From Incurvaria masculella (lineage: Eukaryota > Arthropoda > Insecta > Lepidoptera > Incurvariidae): a stretch of DNA of 64,000 nucleotides. Position 1 is the stretch's first letter. Each line of letters begins with the position of its first letter. The translations under genes and the position numbers were made by a program. The notes beneath the pieces were generated by a model. The model saw nothing but the letters and a program-made list of their open reading frames with translations. It was not told where the DNA came from and ran no database searches. The stretch is taken from assembly GCA_946894095.1 (NCBI GenBank), contig OX335651.1, positions 8,640,501 through 8,704,500 on the forward strand, read 5' to 3'. Below, piece by piece: positions 21,592 through 33,028 of this stretch.

Positions 21592-22118
21592 TTAAGGTGG
21601 CCCAACCCGGCGGGCCTAACTCATTCGCGGGCACGGTACAAAACCGTGCCGTTGCGCTCTGGGACCTTCTCTGTTTCAAAGGCTCCGTGATGAGGAAGAT
21701 GCAACCTGTCCACAAAAAAGACAATGTGCATAGTGTATGATTTATTAAGATTTACGAAAAATTTTATTTCAGAACGACTTATAGCTAAAAGTAAAACATG
21801 ACCGCTGTAGTCAAAAATCTAACAAAAACCAAATAGACATAAATCTTGATTAAATAAGCTATATCTGATGACTAATCTTTTTACGATGTTCTTACTTTAT
21901 CATTGCGTAATCCACTTCCAAATTTATTGTATAAAACGCGCGAAAAATTCGAACTTTCGGACCTTATAACTTAGAAACTAAACACAATTTTACAAAGCCA
22001 ATGGTCATCAGACATCTAGTTCGATCAAATAAAGCTATTTTGGATATCTGACAAGAAATATGGGCGTGATCTTCTTTCCCCTTTTGTATGGGGAGATGAG
22101 CGGGTTGGGCCACCTTAA
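21592..22118 (+). mobile_element. TTAA-type inverted-repeat transposon, copy 2 (complete)
   Basis: TTAA at 21592-21595 and 22115-22118 flank the element. The left end GGTGGCCCAACCCGGCGG and right end GAGCGGGTTGGGCCACC form inverted termini of about 14 bp (GGTGGCCCAACCCG). The interior (CTGGGACCTTCTCTGTTTC, AAAAAAGACAATGTGCATAG, CATCAGACATCTAG) is nearly identical to the copies at 29440, 46624 and 57805. At 527 bp it encodes no transposase and must be moved in trans. Confidence 0.88.
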
Positions 22119-22551
22119 AACAAATAAATCAATAGTGTTAAAACATTCAATTGTCTATTATTATGCATGAACAAAATCTGCAAAATTGCAGTTCGCTCAA
22201 TTTTGTTTCCTTTAAGTTAAACAAACTAGTTATTTGTCAAAAGTGTACGTACATATATAATGGCATCATTTTACAAGAATACGATTGACTGTTTTAGAGA
22301 AATATCAAACCAAACTTACCTAATAGGAATGGTTAACTTTGAGACCGTGAAATGCACGTTTATGTGATTTTAATTGAAATGATAAATCTGCCAGTTTGAG
22401 TATAGTAGACTTTCCATACCACAGCAGAAAGCTGTTGAAATAGATTACAAAATATTTTATTATACAGTCTATAAACTCGTTAGAAATATATTAAGGGAAG
22501 GCTTTTGTATTTTATGTTTTGGTCAGTAAGGGTTCGCTTGCTAAAACTCTA

Positions 22552-22706
22552 GTAAGTAAATAAGTAAATATACTTTTTCGTACTAAGCAGGTACGTCGCT
22601 CATTCCAAGGAATGTGACATGTATGTATGTATAATCGACCGTGAAACAAGGACACATTAATTGAAGAAAGAGCCCAGTAAAAAGAACTACTTTACGAATA
22701 TACTAT
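22552..22706 (+). repeat. AGTAAATATACTTTTT-type repeat, copy 1
   Basis: AAGTAAATATACTTTTTCGT, ACTAAGCAGGTACGTCGCT, AATCGACCGTGAAAC, GGACACATTAATTGAAGAAA and GAACTACTTTACGAATATAC. The same blocks occur at 42494-42737, in part at 43474-43602, and the first block only at 33905-33962. Confidence 0.75.
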
Positions 22707-24639
22707 AACTATAATATAATAACTATAATAAAATAATTTTAAACTGGAAAACTTTTTGTTTTTTCTCATTTGTGGATAATTCTCAACAGCGGCTGAGTTC
22801 TCGATAAATATTTCCTGATTATTTTATCCATATGTATATGCCGGTAGAATACAATACACATCTACAAAATATGTAAACATATGTAAATATTCAACTGAGA
22901 AAAAAACGTTACAGTTAGGGACTACCTGTAACACCCATCACCTGTAAATAAGAGTTTTGGATGACATGACCAACCAGAATTCAGAAATAGCTTTTGTGGA
23001 ATGGTATTTCTTTGTTATAAAAATATTTTTTAACTACCAGCTCTTACAAAGTGAAAAAAAAAGCTTATTAGAAGTGAAAGTTGGGTAAAAACAGGTTAAA
23101 TGTTGGCAAACAGACATTCATCATTAAATACATCATCATGCTTGCCATTGTATTTTTTCTTCCTCATTTTCCTATTATTACTCGTACGTAAAGATAAATA
23201 GATATAATATATTAAAACGATTTGGATCATCGTTCTTAGCCGAGCCCTCTAATGCAACATCTACTGCGTAGAGGAACCATCCGGGCGAATTGCCGTGTAG
23301 CATATAATATCTGAAAGTTCCAACAACGACGACCTGGGTAATCCGCGGATATTTATTGCATCCCTGGCATTATTTGCTTACTTCAGCTTGGCCCTTCGCG
23401 GGCGGAAAGCTGGCCGGAAGCCGGAAGTTGGGCGGGCGTCCATGGAACGGTGGTAAGAAGGCTCCGTGCGTAATTTGCTGATTTTATGGGGATCTATGTA
23501 AGGGTTTGTTTGGATTTAAATGGATTTGATTTATAACCCCCCTTTATTGGAGTAAAAACAAAATTCGTGCCTTTGATGCAGGTTTCGCCAGCTCACTGCT
23601 TTGTACCGAAAGTTTCAGTGAGCGAAAAATAACCAATCGAATGACTTTTGAAGCGAAACTCCTTTACGTTCGGGATGGAACGTTTGATATAAGAGCTGGC
23701 AATTATTTTCTTTTTCTTTTTCTTTTCTTAGGTACCTAGTAGATGTCTACAGAATGACTAAAAGGATTTGAAAACAATTTACTACTTTATTGAAATTTAA
23801 TTTAATAATTGTATTTTGAAAACAATGCACATTACAAAACGAAATACATATCTAACGTCGCAAATACATCAATCTATGTTTAGTAATTTTGGGAGTTTAT
23901 GTCGTCATTGCTTGCATGTAAATAGGATACTTAAATAAAAATGGGGCAAGCTTTCGTGTTCGTATGCCAAAATTTGGCTCGAATTTAAATAAGAATACAA
24001 AGTAGGTGAATCATTGTATTCAAGATTAATTTATAATAAAATTCCTTTTAAAATAAAATTACGCACGAGAACTATTATAAGTATATTATTGAGGGAGAAG
24101 AATCTCCTAGTTTGGTAGGTACTAATCTAACAATTGTTTCTACCTTATGCGTATCTTGAAACTTGCGACCCACTGACTGGTTTTTCGCGATCCGTTGTCG
24201 ATTTTTATTTTCTCTCCTAGTCAGTATCGTGCTCTTTCTAATCCATTCTTTAGCTTCGACATTCCTCCAGTAGGTAGGTTGAAAAGTTCTGCAATTAGAT
24301 TTTGGTGGACTTTTATTGCGATTCCTTCTCGACATTCCTTCGCCCACGAAAACCGTCCCCATTGCCAAACGTGAATTCTTCGAGAAAATTAAGGTACTGG
24401 TATAGTCAAATTGAATATTCGACGCAATAAGCGTATTTATGGTATGAGGCACTCAATAATCCTAGGCAACACGTAATAACGAGAAAACATGAAAATTATT
24501 TCCGTAGACGGTTAGGTCTTTGCTATTACACACTTTGTTAGCTATTTCTACTAATACAGTATTGTCGTTTACGCAATCCTTTCTTCATTTGAGTCTGAAT
24601 TTGTGGATTTAGTATACAAGTTGTTTTATGTTAACCGCG
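22707..24639. other. Mostly non-coding; one weak candidate exon
   Basis: The segment 23387-23452 is GC-rich, preceded by TTGCTTACTTCAG and followed by GTAAGA, so it fits a 66-nt exon, but all three frames are open and none is distinctive. A 125-codon minus frame (24075-24452) is open without recognisable motif and is about the length expected by chance. Confidence 0.25.
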
Positions 24640-24760
24640 GCATATGGCGCACGCCAGGACCTCAAAAAAGAGGAGCCCGTCGACGCCCATGAGCTTTCGG
24701 ACTTTCGTAGGGGCTGCAAAAACCATGCCGGCCGACCAGGTGCTTTTTTCAATCCATTTT
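24640..24760 (+). repeat. Dispersed repeat with GCCCATGAGCTTT core
   Basis: Shares GACGCCCATGAGCTTTCGGA, GGGGCTGCAAAAACCATGCC and GGCCGACCAGGTGC with 31060-31110 (plus) and 38718-38812 (minus). Short relic of a family of unknown type. Confidence 0.5.
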
Positions 24761-25614
24761 CACTAGGGTCGCTAAGATGAAAACAATTTTTCATTGTTAA
24801 AAAAATCGCAATATTGCGGTCCCCATCTGATCCAATGAAGTGTTAGAAATATTAAGAATCCATAGAACATAGGTAATATTATCTACGATCTAATAAAGCT
24901 ACCGCTTTTCGCAGTTTACTGCTTAATTTCCGTAACATTCAGAGATTCATTTCCCGATTGAGTGACGTTAATGTGTCCAACTTGTATCGTCTTAAACAAG
25001 AAACAACTTTCAATTCATTGCCTTTTTCTTACTTTATGATACATACCTACCCTTAAAACAGCACGTGAAAACTCTAATCTCCAAGATTCTAACAACAAAT
25101 AAAAACGGAATTAATATCCGAAGTAGAGAACCCCACTCCGCTGAATAATGAAAAGCCGTCAGTTTTGCTTAGATCCGCGAATCGTTAAATCCAAACTTTC
25201 AGCAGTCCGTTAAAGCCAATCCGCCAGGTAGATCCCTCGAGAAAATACAAGTAAATGGATGAAAATCGCAATGTGGGACGACCCTCATTTATTTATTCAA
25301 AGCGCATATACTCCATCAAACGTTCCACGTATCGGCCGTTCAGCCTCTTCGGTCCCGCGTCCGATAGTCGAGTTTACGAAAACGCGGGACAGCTGAACGT
25401 GAATAGAGGTCAGGGATGGTGTTTAATGAGTGCAGTGGCGCCATGGCGTGGTAATTTATGCCCCAAAATAAATAACGGGCCACACGGGGCAGACCCGGAA
25501 CGTATGGCCTTAAATTAATAACCCTAAACGGCGGGCCGGAGATGAAAGGTTCCGATGGTTAAAAATGCGCCTTCCCTCGCCACGTGCGCTCGAAGCACTA
25601 GCTCGATTTTTTAT
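24761..25614. other. No gene recognised
   Basis: An 87-codon plus frame (25255-25518) crosses a less AT-rich stretch but shows no motif. Nothing else is supported. Confidence 0.3.
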
Positions 25615-25840
25615 TTATTTTTTATGCAACCTGACATCGATGGCTAATACCACATAACTACCGTTATGATAATAGTCCAATACACCACATTCCCGAAGGT
25701 GCCATGCCAGGACCTTCCCTTTATGAGCACGGCTACATTGAACTGGATGGAAAGCACGGACAATTTTTAATTGCCGCTTCGACCATCTTTTCATCCAACG
25801 CGATGGTACCAACCAGGGTGGGTTTAAACCCTACCACAAA
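25615..25840 (-). repeat. SINE, 5'-truncated, minus strand
   Basis: Complement of the shared body and tail: GCAACCTGACATCGATGGCT, CCAATACACCACATTCCCG, TGCCATGCCAGGACC, GACCATC and GCGATGGTACCAACC. It ends at CCCTACCAC, so the Pol III head is missing. Confidence 0.8.
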
Positions 25841-28819
25841 ATATAAGGTAATATAAACCGTAAATATGCAAGGATTTTCGTAGGCGGTTGGTACAGGTTC
25901 ATGTAATGATCAAATGTGTAATGTAATTGTACCTTTTATGTATAGATCTGTTGTACTTACTTTATTGTAGCCTTTTTTTTGTCTTTACTTACACTTTTAT
26001 ATTTTTTAACGACCTAAGAGCGAAGCGTCTCCGGCAAACATTATTTATAAGTATATAATAATTTTATAGATTTTTCCAGCCTTCTCAGGTGTTGAAAAAA
26101 TTTTACAAATTTGGATTTATTTTTTAAATTAAAATTCTTACAAAAGACAAACTCGCGAGGTCAGAGAGCCACTAGTTTATTTGCGCAACCAAGTGGTTTA
26201 AATAAGTTTTTTTTTTATTTTGTCGTTTCGAAAAAAAATATCCGTAAAGATACAAATTTAGCAAATTTAACAAACCTCTTGTCTTTTAAACATTAGTTTT
26301 TGTGGAAAAAGGTAAGAATTGAAAGGTTCTGCAAGGGTAGGGGAATATAGCAGGTTAGGACCATAGACTTAGAACGCGCTAAGCTAGTTTGGTTAGGACG
26401 GACACACTTTTTAATTTTTTACATTTACGGCTATACAGTGTTCAGCTTACTTATTTAGCTCGACGTTTATGAACTTACACTTACTTACGAACACTGTTTG
26501 TCCGTAAATCTAAAATAATATGTCGAACAACAGTGAAAATCTAAACGGACACACTTTTATTGCGAAAAAAATTGGCTACCATTTGTTTCTGATTGCACAG
26601 CCACATTTCAATGGCATTGGCTCATTGTCAAATCACCATACCGTCGAATCTCGCTTTGTTCCGGGATCATATTTATGTAATCCTCATTTATCACCCATCC
26701 AGCATAACATATTTTTTTTCTTTTCTCGTCGCTGTAGAATTTTTTAATCATAAATTTACACCGATCCACGCGATGGTCTTTCTGCTCATTGGTGACTTTG
26801 TACGGAACCCATCGGAAAAAACGCTAAGGGAAAGAAAGGTGCTCGTGATTATATTATGTCCGATACATTTCTCGCTCGAGCTCACATATGTAATTCGTTG
26901 GTATTCCCGAACTTCCGACTTCTTTTTCTTGAGTGCCCGCTGTTAGTGGCCAACCTGTCTTCACCTCATCTTCAAAGTTTCTCCGTCCACTTCTAAAATA
27001 AGCAAACTAATTAAAACTTTTTGCTCATGAACAAGCAGACTTACTAAAATAGCGTAAAGTTCAAAATATTGTTGCGGCTTCGACCCTTTGTTACCGTCAT
27101 AGTAAATCATAACACGAAATTTACACCAGGTGAGCTCTATGCTGCGAACAAATAATTCCCGCCATATTCACTTCATTGAAAAATGTTTTATTTTCAAAAT
27201 TATCAGCAAATACAGCTGTTACGTTATGAGATGCCTGCGTTAAACAATTGAGTAACGACTATTGAATTTTTATGGGCATGTACTAATGAATTGTAATTAT
27301 TGTGCAGAGAAGAAAGTTAGCATATTCAGTTAGGTTCATACGTTTAATAGTAATCATGCCATGTTAGTTAGTTGTGAAAATGTTTTCCTAATAATAAACA
27401 TGAAAATACGTTTTCATAACAAATATAATATTTTGAATTTAGACTTGCTTTAAATTTCCACAGCAGAAATATTTCCCTTCAGTTTACAGTTACACACCGC
27501 CGCCGTGCAGCGACCTATGAACTCAACACCCCTTTTCACCACACGAACATCTTTGTCAAAATCATGTTGTATCCCCAAAAATTACGAATAAAATTATCAA
27601 GAAACTTTCCTTTTTTGTTACGAGTATATTTTATTTGCAATCTAATGTTTCAATTCGATCGTCATATTTCTCGCCAATATTCTCGCTAAGCTAATATCAA
27701 ATGACGCGAAGAAGCTATCCTATTGCAGAAATCAACAGCAAAATACGATATTTTTATATCGTTAGAGTTAAAAATCACTCGGTTCTCACTAGTACTCGGT
27801 AGTCCATAAGTTATACTTAATTAATAGTCTTTAAATTATATCCTTTTTAATGACATAGCAGTCAGTTAACTTGTTCTTTCCAAGTATATATGAAAATACA
27901 CAATGACAGGTTTTGTTGTCTAATTTCTTCGATTTGAAATTTAAGGACTGCAATATTTGAAAATGTTTAACAATCCTAAATTGACTGCTTCTTGGAGTAA
28001 CAAGAGACTTCTAATTTTCCCTTTATTAATTTTCCCATAAACAACCGAAGATTTTTTTATTTTTTTTCATATAAACATCATTCGAACCATGATTATCAGG
28101 TTTATCGTACACATGGTTTATCGACAGCATCGAGTATAAAAAAACATCAGAAAAAAGATGTTATTTATAACATTACAATTCACTCTATCCCATATGTTTT
28201 AGGGTATAAGTTCTCCAAGTAGTGCACTTCAATATCCTTCAGAACCTTTTCTGTTCTCCTTCCATTTTCCCGCAACGTTTCACGCCATTAAATAAAACAG
28301 AAGCGTTAAAGTGGAAGCATCGTTCACTTGTTTTAATTTTTTTTTTAGGCTACCGGAGAAGCTAGTACATTATTATGTGGCAGTTCAGCCCGATACAGAT
28401 ATGCTTGCCATTGTGAAGTATCGTTTATAAGCAAGCCTACAAGCTGCATATATAGTTTACAATTTGGAGACAACTACCAACACAATATTAATCGAACTTA
28501 CGGTTTCCCGGTGCCCGATACACATACAACAATGAAGCCTAACGCAGACTCACTGCTTCCGGAGGTCGCCATATCGTTTGTGTCCTGAAAGCTGGACTCA
28601 GTTGGAGCCTTAAATTATCTATGTTCAGCCACGATTGCGTTTAACGTTTGTACACCCTTCGTCCCCGTGATGGGATTATAAAGATTTCGGTAGCAATAGC
28701 ATAGTGCCTGCTATGACAGTGGTGTCTTCGTGGCACTTTCGTGTGACTTTAAATTTCTAGGCGACAAATAAAAACATTCTAAACAAAATTATCATCGTCA
28801 TATTATTTTGTCAATCCCA
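25841..28819. other. Long AT-rich stretch without recognised genes or repeats
   Basis: Frames of up to 117 codons occur (26593-26946) but overlap one another in different frames and show no domain. No repeat family from the rest of the window is present across these 3 kb, which makes it the most repeat-poor stretch along with 48.4-51.1 kb. Confidence 0.35.
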
Positions 28820-29068
28820 GCATCTCAATGGCGTGACGCTTCGGTGTTCGATCATCGACGTTAACAAACACTGGGCACGTGCGGCTTCTGGGTGGGTGAC
28901 CGTTCGACTATTCAGGATAAGTGAGGTTAGGATATCGCGTAAAACTTACTTACTAGCTGGTTGTGTGAATCCTACCCCGCTTGATACAAACACATTGAAT
29001 TAAAGACGGTCTAGCGGCAATTAAATTGTCCGTGAATGTCACGAATGATTTCCATCCAGTTAAATATC
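28820..29068 (+). repeat. SINE with 5S-rRNA-like head
   Basis: The head reads CGATCATCGACGTTAACAAA, then CACTGGGCACGTGCGG and CTGGGTGGGTGACC. This is the clearest 5S match in the window (5S: CGATCACCGAAGTTAAGCAA and GATGGGTGACC). The body continues with CGTAAAACTTACTTACTAGC, CTGGTTGTGTGAATCC and TTTCCATCCAGTTAAAT. The tail is missing. Confidence 0.8.
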
Positions 29069-29439
29069 AGTTAGGCCTATTCTTGGAATTCCGTGCTGAG
29101 GAATATTAAATTCGACAAAACCATTTTTATGGCGGTTGTCTAGGAAATTTTGCGGAAATATTCCGGAGCATGGTATATCAATGATTTGAGGTTTTACGTT
29201 GAGAACCGTCATAAAAGAGTTTTTCTCGACTGAAAGATTCCTGATTCCTGAGCACGAAATCCCAAGTATAAGCCTACAGGAAGGTCTTATTGTGGTAACT
29301 AGTCATTATGCGGTGTGTTAGTTCATGTCAATAGGTGTATATTGTTAATTCATGTACAGTAAATAATCTTTAATATACCAAAATGTAAGAAATACATCGC
29401 GGTCGTGAATGTCTTAAGTAAAATAATTATAATATTCGC

Positions 29440-29990
29440 TTAAGGTGGCCCAACCCGGTGGCCTCAACTCATTTGCGGGCACGGTACAAAACCGTGCTGT
29501 TGCGCTCTGGGACCTTCTCTGTTTCTAAGAATAAGACAGGCTCCGTTATGAGGAAGATGCAACCTGTCCACAAAAAAGACAATGTGCATAGTGTATGATT
29601 TGGTAAGATTTACGAAATTTTTTATTTCAAAACGACTTATAGCTAAAAGTAAACCACGACCGCTGTAGTCAAAAATCTAACAAAAACCAAATAGATTATA
29701 AATCTTGATTAAACAAGCTATGTCTGATGACTAATATTTTTAAGATGTTCTTACTTTATCATAGCGTAATCCACCTCCAAAGTAATTGTATAAAACGCGC
29801 GAAAAATCCGAACTTTCAGACGTTATAACTTGGAAACCAAACACAATTTTACAATGCCAATGGTCATCAGACATCTAGTTCCATCAAATAAAGCTATATT
29901 GAGCAAAATGTTGTGATCTCTGACAAGAAATATAGGCGTGATCTTCTTTCCCCTTTTGTATGAGGAAATGAGCGGGTTGGGCCACCTTAA
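29440..29990 (+). mobile_element. TTAA-type inverted-repeat transposon, copy 3 (complete)
   Basis: Flanked by TTAA at 29440-29443 and 29987-29990. Terminal inverted repeats GGTGGCCCAACCCG and CGGGTTGGGCCACC. The interior matches copies 2, 4 and 6 almost throughout. It is non-coding. Confidence 0.88.
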
Positions 29991-30025
29991 GGAACAAAAG
30001 TGCATTATAAGATTCTTATAATAAT

Positions 30026-30400
30026 ACTAGCTGCGGTACCCGGCTCCGCTCGGGTTAATGTCGGGATGAATTATTTCATGGATAAAAAGTTGTCCAAAGA
30101 GCTGGTTCAAAAGGCTGGTCCAGGACAATGCATACATCTACCAAATTGCACCAATATCGTAGGAATGAATGTGAAAATCTCTTAAGGTTCAGTATGCGTT
30201 TGCAATGTAAGCGGAAAAAATCTAAAAAATAACAGTATTTCTCCACTATTTAATGGATGTTATTATACATATAAACCATCATTTTCAATCACTCTATCTA
30301 TTAAAAAAAAACGCATCAAAATCCTTTGCGTAGTTTAAAGATTTAAGCATACTTAGGGATATAGGGACAGTGAAAGCGACTTGGTTTTATACTATGTAGT
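30026..30400 (+). repeat. CTAGCTGCGG element without the 5S insert
   Basis: Starts ACTAGCTGCGGTACCCGGCT and continues with CTCGGGTTAATG, GGCTGGTCCAGGACAATGCA, TTTTCAATCACTCTATCTAT, AAACGCATCAAAATCC and GTAGTTTAAAGATTTAAGCA, ending near GTTTTATACTATGTAGTG. From memory, these are blocks of a widespread short repeat of Lepidoptera, likely derived from a LINE. Confidence 0.75.
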
Positions 30401-30604
30401 GAAGAGAGCTTCGTAGCCTTACTCATAATAACATCTTGTTTTTAAGATGGCTTCGACCTTATGTTATTTAAGTAAACAAAAAAATGTGTAATATTTAGTT
30501 GACGGTTTTCTCTTGTTGATTTATGCTGGACCCGAAAGCAACCCAGGCCGCCCAACCGCGCTGATTTATGGAAAAGCCTCTCTCGTCGATTGTCGAATTT
30601 TCAG

Positions 30605-30700
30605 CAGCCGCCTCCGCGTTCCGCCCCCTACCGCCTACCACCGCAACCGCCGCCGCAGGACCGCTCATGTCCCGGGCATGCTTGGAGTTCGACGAGGATG
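30605..30700 (+). CDS. Candidate internal exon, unidentified protein
   Basis: A 96-nt GC-rich block is bounded by GTCGAATTTTCAG (acceptor AG at 30603-30604) and GTAAAA (30701). In phase 1 it reads AASAFRPLPPTTATAAAGPL then MSRACLEFDED, with mostly G or C at third positions in otherwise AT-rich DNA. Its length is a multiple of three and both junctions are phase 1. The other two frames are also open, so the frame is not certain. No family recognised. It would belong to a plus-strand gene with very long introns. Confidence 0.3.
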
Positions 30701-30924
30701 GTAAAATGGCGTTTGACTATATCACGAGTTTAAAATTACTTAATAAATGTCTGTGAAACTTAAATGTTCGTTCCACCATCATAACGGCATCTACATTTAT
30801 TTTACATCTTTTAATGTAACTTTTTATTCCATCTATGTGTGAAAAGGAACTTATGATCTTCAAACAATTTTGGTTTTGAAAATCTAATCTAATATAAATA
30901 ATATAAAGGGGAAAGTTTGTAATA

Positions 30925-30959
30925 ATGGATGGATGGATGGATGGATGGATGGATGGATG
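30925..30959 (+). repeat. (ATGG)n microsatellite, nearly 9 units
   Basis: Uninterrupted ATGG repeat of 35 bases. Confidence 0.95.
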
Positions 30960-31059
30960 TTTGTTACTCTTTCACGTAAAAACTACTGAATGGATTCTAG
31001 TGAAACTTTACAATAATATAGCTTATACATCAGAATAACACATAGGCTACAATTTATGT

Positions 31060-31110
31060 GCCCATGGGCTTTAGAACTTTCACGGGGCTGCGAAAACGAT
31101 GCCGGTAGCG
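31060..31110 (+). repeat. Dispersed repeat fragment, GCCCATGGGCTTT core
   Basis: GCCCATGGGCTTTAGAACTT and GGGGCTGCGAAAACGATGCC match 24640-24760 and, inverted, 38718-38812. Confidence 0.5.
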
Positions 31111-31114
31111 ATAC

Positions 31115-31182
31115 TTCACACTAGGGGGAGAGGAGCCGGGGGCGGTGGCGGGGAGCGGCGGCGGGGGGAGGGGGGGGGGCAG
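31115..31182 (+). repeat. G-rich tract with strong G-quadruplex potential
   Basis: At least six runs of four or more G within about 68 bases, including a final run of ten. It lies immediately after a repeat fragment and is unlike the AT-rich surroundings. No coding frame is implied. Confidence 0.8.
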
Positions 31183-31511
31183 ACGTCGTGACTGTTTGGT
31201 GTCCGTTTGGCGAATTTTCAAGGCACTAGCGATTTGTAAAACTTAGTACATGTACATTTAACTACCCGGGAATTAGGATTGGCTAAATAGAATTCAGTTC
31301 CGCTTACGCTAAGATGGGGCTGTCATACAAACTGCAATGCTATGCACGGCTCGGCTTTGCGGCGGCAGCGCTTACTTTTACTGAAGTACGGCTTGGTATT
31401 TCCTGCAACTTTAGGACTACTTGGCATCACGCTAAATCGCCGGAGGAGCGACCAACAGAATAAAATCCTTGAGAACCAATTACTCGGTTTAGATGTGCAT
31501 TGTATCTACGT

Positions 31512-32036
31512 CTAGCCTGATTCTACTAAAAACTTATAGATTACATAATATAACGCTTCATTACCAGAAGGATAAGTAGTGAGTCTTAAAGTCTTATAAC
31601 ATGCGAACCACTTACCTGATTTATATGCGTATTTTATCAATGTATAGCATCTCTGGGAGCAGTCAGGTTCGAGATGGGTTACTGTTTTCGATGTTGAGGC
31701 TGGCTGTGGGTTGGAGTCCACGCAAAACTTACCTACGTTACACGTTACTTACTAGGTAAGCAATGTAGCAGTGAAAGTGCAGAAAGGTTCTCGCGGCAAA
31801 TGTTTTTTTTTTAAATAGCCACCAAACGTCAACGAAGCTCTAAATGGGAATTATTGGATGTTTCTCATTAAATCATGCTATTTCGGCTCGAACGATCTTG
31901 ATTAAATTTGGTAATTGGATACATTGTCCTGGACCAGTTTGACCCTATTTTTGACCAGTCATGTGGGCTACTTTTTATCCACGAGATAATTTAGCCGACA
32001 CTAACCCGAGCGGAGCCGGGTACCGCAGCTAGTTAA
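31512..32036 (-). repeat. CTAGCTGCGG composite repeat with antisense 5S-type SINE, second copy
   Basis: On the minus strand this reads ACTAGCTGCGGTACCCGGCT, TGGTCCAGGACAATGTAT, CTGCACTTTCACTGCTACAT, then a 5S-type SINE segment antisense to the element. On the plus strand that segment is AGCATCTCTGGGAGCAGTCA, CGAGATGGGTTACTG and GGCTGGCTGTGGGTTGGAGT. Order and spacing match 13619-14118, showing that both descend from one composite ancestor. Confidence 0.75.
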
Positions 32037-32447
32037 CCATATTTTAGCTAACCAGATTTTAGTAATTTGTTCAACATACTACATTCAAAGATAAGCGTAG
32101 AAAAAAAACTTTTTTTTTATTTCAACGCAATGATGGATAATACTCGTAACATATTCATGCAAATAAATAATTATAATTAAATCAAGACTCATGAGAAAAT
32201 AGAGAGAGATAAATTCGTTTACCGGTAGATTTGCGTATTTATTTTATCAGATCGACTGTTTACGCCCGTCCATCGCCGTGGTTTACTTTCACTACTCAGT
32301 ATCCCTGATAACAAATCGTGGTGATACAAAGAGTTTTCATGTTTGAACATTTAGGTGGGACGTAAAGGGCACGACCAAAAATAAAGTCCGCACGCTCTTT
32401 ATTCCTAAATAATACATTTGGCGCCTTACGCGTATTTTTATTTTAGT

Positions 32448-32683
32448 ATGTCCTTCCATCCGTCCGTCCGTCCGTCTGTCACAGGGCTTTATCTCATGAA
32501 CCGTAATAGCTAGGCAGCTAAAATTTTTACAGAGTGTGTATTTATTTTGCCATATAACAACCAGTAAGTCAAATAAAAAAATCATAAATATTAAAGATGG
32601 GCCCCATACAAAAAAACATACTACGTACTATGGTACAGAACCCTTCGTGTACGAGTCCGACTCGCACTTAACCGGTTTTTTAC
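32448..32683 (-). repeat. GTTCCGTACC-family element, minus strand, partial
   Basis: Complement of CAGACGGACGGACGGACGGA, TTCATGAGATAAAG and GAGTCGGACTCGTACACGAA. The GGGTTCCGTTTT end beyond the microsatellite is missing. Confidence 0.8.
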
Positions 32684-32849
32684 AGTAAAAAAATATGTCT
32701 TAATTTATTTTCTAGTTTTTAAAATTTTATTTGTTTTAATTTATGACATGAGGGACCAAATATGCCGAGATCGCCTCTATTTAGTATTTTTAACCGACTT
32801 AAATAAAAGGAGCAGGTTCTCAATTCGTCGGAATCTTTTTATTATTATT

Positions 32850-33028
32850 TTTTTTAGTATGTCATCAAATGCGATCGTATCAACCCGGTTGGGCTTTACC
32901 CTACCACCTAGTAGAGGAAGGGGAACTACAGTTTTACAGGTATTCCGAACCATCCACCGAACAGTTCGCATTCGCAACGAAATGAACCTATCCAACTCGG
33001 AAAGAGAAAGAAAGTGGTGCTTATTAAA
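32850..33028 (-). repeat. SINE, tRNA-headed type, partial
   Basis: Complement of the middle region: GATGACATACT, GGTAGGGTAAAGCCCAACCG, CTGTAGTTCCCCTTCC, GAACTGTTCGGTGGATGG, TTTCGTTGCGAATGCG and CACTTTCTTTCTC. Both the head and the tail are missing. Confidence 0.7.

Noticed and set aside
24075..24452. 125-codon minus-strand open frame
   Set aside because: Frames of this length are expected a few times by chance in 64 kb of such composition. No motif, ATG context or splice support; third positions are not GC-rich.
26593..26946. 117-codon plus frame
   Set aside because: Composition is AT-driven, it overlaps another frame, and has no recognisable motif.
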